64,000 bases of DNA from NCBI GenBank assembly GCA_965198825.1, contig CBDAQB010000003.1, forward strand, positions 1,178,001-1,242,000, given 5' to 3'. The notes under the pieces are model-generated. The model saw only the letters and a list, made by a program, of their open reading frames with translations. It was not told where the DNA came from and did not search any database. The stretch comes from BOG-908 sp965198825. GTDB taxonomy: Bacteria; Pseudomonadota; Alphaproteobacteria; Acetobacterales; Acetobacteraceae. Below are positions 61,770 through 64,000 of this stretch, in pieces. Each line of letters begins with the position of its first letter. Within the stretch, counting starts at the first letter, position 1. Position numbers and translations under genes: made by a program.

Positions 61770-61776
61770 GGCAACA

Positions 61777-61940
61777 CCTTCTTTTTGAAGAAAAGCAAAA
61801 AACTTTATGCACGTTAGGCGCGGCTTGCGGCACGATCTCGGCCCCACACCGCAAAAGTTTTTTGCTTCTTTTTTCAAAAAAGAAGTCCTCGGCCCCACAC
61901 CGCAAAAGTTTTTTGCTTCTTTTTTTCAAAAAAGAAGTCC
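61777..61940. repeat. palindromic element with tandemly duplicated right arm (copy 10)
   Basis: The left arm is slightly shortened (CTTCTTTTTGAAGAAAAGC). The right half, beginning TCGGCCCCACACCGCAAAAG and ending AAAAAAGAAGTCC, occurs twice in direct succession: 61838-61888 and 61889-61940, differing only by one T in the poly-T run. It lies between convergent DUF6356 and LysR genes. Confidence 0.93.
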
Positions 61941-61944
61941 TTCC

Positions 61945-62859
61945 TCACTCCCTGGTCCAAGGCGCCCGAGCAAATCGCCGGGCCAAGAAATCCATCAGCA
62001 CCAACACCCGCGCCGGCCGTAAAGCGCTAGGCGGCGTCACGAGATGCAGCGAAATGGCGCCCTGCGACCACTCCGGCAGCGCCGACACCAGCACGCCATC
62101 GCGCAATTGCCGCCACACCACGAACTCAGGTTGCAAAGCGAGGCCCGCGCCCGCGGCGAGCAGAGGCGCCAGCACGTCGGCATTGTTCGAGCGGACGGGG
62201 CAGGGAACGGCGACGCTCGCTTCGCCATGGATGGGATGCACAAAGCGCCAGGTCTCGCGCGAGGCGCCATAGGTGTAGCCGAAGCCAACGTGGCCGGCGA
62301 GATCGCGTGGATGGTCCGGCCAGCCGTGGCGCTCGAAATACGACGGTGCGCCGACCAGCAGGACCCGGACACTGCAGAGGCGGCGTGCGAGCAGGCTGGA
62401 GTCGGGCAGGGCGGCGATACGCAGGGCGAGATCGAAGCCTTCTGTCACCAGATCGACGCGGGCGTCGCTCAGGCTCAATTCGATCGACACGTCAGGATAG
62501 GCTGCGAGAAAGTCAGGAAGGGCAGGGCCCAGGTGCTGAATGCCGAAAGACATGGGCGCCGCCAGGCGCACCAGGCCGCGTGGGGCGGTCGATTGGGCAG
62601 AGGCTTCACTTTCGGCCGCTTCGCCGTTTGTCAGGATGGCGGCGGCGCGTTCCAGCGAGGCGCGGCCGGTTTCCGTTAGCGAAAGGCGCCTCGAGGTTCG
62701 ATGAAAAAGGGCGGATCCCAGCCGGGCTTCCAGTCGCGTGACCAGCTTGGAAACCGTGGGCTTGGAGAGGCCGGTCTCCTCGGCGGCCCGCGCGAAAGAG
62801 CCGGTTTCCGCCACCTTGGCGAACACCGCCCAGGCCTCCAGATCCGGCAGCTTGATCAT
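61945..62859 (-). CDS. LysR-family transcriptional regulator
   Basis: A 304-residue regulator. The winged helix-turn-helix spans residues 1-62: AVFAKVAETGSFARAAEETG, then SKPTVSKLVTRLEARLGSAL and FHRTSRRLSLTETG. The effector domain has the LysR pattern GLVRLAAPMSFGIQHLGPAL and ELSLSDARVDLVTEGFDLAL. It belongs to the subgroup that resembles the quinone/aromatic-responsive regulators next to small redox genes. It is divergent from the pirin and wrbA genes, so it probably controls them; the inducer cannot be read. Confidence 0.92.
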   Translation of the reverse strand: MIKLPDLEAWAVFAKVAETGSFARAAEETGLSKPTVSKLVTRLEARLGSALFHRTSRRLSLTETGRASLERAAAILTNGEAAESEASAQSTAPRGLVRLAAPMSFGIQHLGPALPDFLAAYPDVSIELSLSDARVDLVTEGFDLALRIAALPDSSLLARRLCSVRVLLVGAPSYFERHGWPDHPRDLAGHVGFGYTYGASRETWRFVHPIHGEASVAVPCPVRSNNADVLAPLLAAGAGLALQPEFVVWRQLRDGVLVSALPEWSQGAISLHLVTPPSALRPARVLVLMDFLARRFARAPWTRE

Positions 62860-62874
62860 GTCGTTTCCGGCAAC

Positions 62875-62888
62875 GGTGGATTTCCACC
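62875..62888. promoter_or_regulatory. short inverted repeat between lysR and pirin genes (possible operator)
   Basis: GGTGG-ATTT-CCACC lies 16 nt from the lysR start in the 113-nt divergent gap. It is short, and its position near both promoters is the main support. Confidence 0.3.
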
Positions 62889-62972
62889 ATTTCTATTTCA
62901 TTGCTCTCGCCGAGTCATCATCTTCGCTCTCGACCCGTCCGGCTTTGGGCCAAAACCAAGGAGTGCCCTCCC

Positions 62973-63674
62973 ATGATCGAGCGCAGACCCTTCGAAAATC
63001 TCGGCGCAGCCAACCACGGCTGGCTAGACGCCCGCCATCACTTCTCTTTTGCCAGCTACTACGATCCCAACAACATGGGCTGGGGCCCGATCCGCGTGTG
63101 GAACGACGATACCATCGCCCCGAACAGCGGCTTTCCGCCCCATCCGCATGCCGACATGGAGATCATCACCTATGTCCGCGAAGGCGCCATCACCCATCAG
63201 GACAGCATGGGCAACAAGGGCCGCACCGAGGCTGGCGACGTGCAGGTGATGAGCGCCGGCAGCGGCGTGCGCCACTCCGAATACAACATGGAAAACGAAG
63301 CGACCCGGCTGTTCCAGATCTGGATCGAGCCCTCGGCCCATGGCGAGGCGCCATCGTGGGGCGCCAAGCCGTTTCCTAAAGGCGAACGCTCCGGCCGCTT
63401 CGTGGCGCTGGCTAGCGGGTTTGCGGAGGACGCCGGCGCGCTGCCGATCCGTTCAAACGCCCGCGTCCTGGGCGCCACCTTGAAAGCCGGCGAGACGACC
63501 GACTATCCGATCGGTGAAACCCGCCGCGGCTACCTCGTTCTCTCCAAAGGTTCGGCCGAGATCAACGGTGTCACCCTTCATCCACGCGACGGCGCGGCCA
63601 TTGCCGATGAAGCCGTCCTGCATGTGCATGCACTGGACGATGCCGAAATCGTCCTCGTCGACTCTGCCGCCTAA
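62973..63674 (+). CDS. pirin family protein (YhaK/quercetinase-like bicupin)
   Basis: A 233-residue protein; AAGGAG precedes the ATG at 62973. Pirin features: RRPFENLGAANHGWLDARHH at the start, FPPHPHADMEIITYVREG with two His and the Glu, and SAGSGVRHSEYNM with the third His-Glu set. The C-terminal cupin (GYLVLSKGSAEINGVTLHPR) has no metal set, as in other pirins. Pirins are iron-binding and some cleave quercetin; the function here is unknown. The gene order lysR < > pirin-wrbA suggests a quinone or electrophile response. Confidence 0.92.
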   Translation: MIERRPFENLGAANHGWLDARHHFSFASYYDPNNMGWGPIRVWNDDTIAPNSGFPPHPHADMEIITYVREGAITHQDSMGNKGRTEAGDVQVMSAGSGVRHSEYNMENEATRLFQIWIEPSAHGEAPSWGAKPFPKGERSGRFVALASGFAEDAGALPIRSNARVLGATLKAGETTDYPIGETRRGYLVLSKGSAEINGVTLHPRDGAAIADEAVLHVHALDDAEIVLVDSAA

Positions 63675-63710
63675 ACACTCCCGGCCTGAACGCTTTCGAA
63701 AGGATCCATC

Positions 63711-64000
63711 ATGGCAAAAGTTCTCGTCCTTTATTACTCCAGCTACGGCCACACAGAGACCATGGCCGAAGCGGTCGCCGAGGGTGCCCGGAACGCGGGC
63801 GCCACGGCCGACATTCGCCGCGTGCCCGAAACGGCGCCAGAGGAGGTCGCGCGCTCGAGCCACTTCAAGCTCGACCAGAAGGCGCCGATCGCCACCGTGG
63901 ATGAGCTAGCAACCTACGACGCCATCATCGTCGGCACAGGCACGCGCTATGGCCGCATGACCAGCCAGATGGCGAGCTTCTGGGATCAGACAGGCGGCCT
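63711..64000 (+). CDS. wrbA: NAD(P)H:quinone oxidoreductase WrbA type, truncated by window edge
   Basis: I read the frame from the ATG at 63711 (GAAAGGA upstream), and it stays open to the window end (96 codons of a family of about 200). It begins KVLVLYYSSYGHTETMAEAV, the FMN phosphate loop of flavodoxin-like quinone reductases, and continues to IIVGTGTRYGRMTSQMASFW and DQTGGL, the WrbA signature. It performs two-electron quinone reduction. It follows the pirin gene by 36 nt, most likely in one operon under the divergent LysR regulator. Confidence 0.92.
   Translation, partial: MAKVLVLYYSSYGHTETMAEAVAEGARNAGATADIRRVPETAPEEVARSSHFKLDQKAPIATVDELATYDAIIVGTGTRYGRMTSQMASFWDQTGG

Noticed and set aside
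3029..61940. CRISPR array from the repeated A/T-rich elements
   Set aside because: Copies are kilobases apart, palindromic, about 110 bases long and without regular spacers; no cas gene is present.
1..64000. tRNA, rRNA, insertion-sequence transposases and integrases
   Set aside because: I looked for cloverleaf ends (GGTTCRANYCC), rRNA cores and DDE transposase or integrase motifs and saw none.

Overview
The window is about 64 kb of GC-rich, gene-dense, mostly core-genome DNA from an alphaproteobacterium. Support for this includes a DnaE1-type polymerase III alpha subunit, an RpoH sigma factor with the QKKLFFNLR box, a groESL operon behind a CIRCE operator, a leucine-catabolism module and a complex-I-assembly-type (NDUFAF6-like) prenyl synthase homologue. 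I lean to Acetobacteraceae (Rhodospirillales) from gene content and style of intergenic repeats. That placement is an inference; no rRNA gene is present to confirm it.

Layout. 1-3020: leucine/isovalerate degradation (mccB running off the left edge, divergent TetR regulator, isovaleryl-CoA dehydrogenase). 3184-8069: amidase, LprI-domain lipoprotein, orphan TonB-like protein, cation diffusion facilitator. 8206-14085: oxidative-stress and redox genes (FeSOD, oxalate decarboxylase, KatG) with small unknown proteins. 14201-19886: a CzcCBA-type heavy-metal RND efflux operon. 20086-26672: a VOC protein, dnaE, rpoH and glutathione reductase. 26799-31858: YihY/BrkB-type and AI-2E-type membrane proteins, a DUF2945 protein and groES-groEL.

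32315-54313 is the most unusual region. It encodes a 2614-residue beta-strand-repeat surface-type protein. This is translationally coupled (TGATG) to a 1600-residue exported protein that joins a C39-like cysteine peptidase domain to a long RHS/YD-repeat shell with an Asp-rich tail. Only 22 nt later follow gspI-J-K-E-F-L-M-C/N-D of a type II secretion system that lacks gspG, gspH and gspO here. The arrangement suggests a dedicated secretion island whose cargo is encoded first, but this is not proven.

54399-61769: an alpha-2-macroglobulin with a thioester motif and its partner penicillin-binding protein 1C, then a DUF6356 protein. 61945-64000: a LysR regulator divergent from a pirin and a WrbA-type quinone reductase that runs off the right edge.

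A family of about 110-bp palindromic intergenic elements occurs ten times: nine two-armed copies (one degenerate, one with a duplicated arm) and one single arm. They always lie at gene 3' ends. One copy is read through in frame and forms the N-terminus of pbpC. Another lies inside groES-groEL and another inside the gsp operon.
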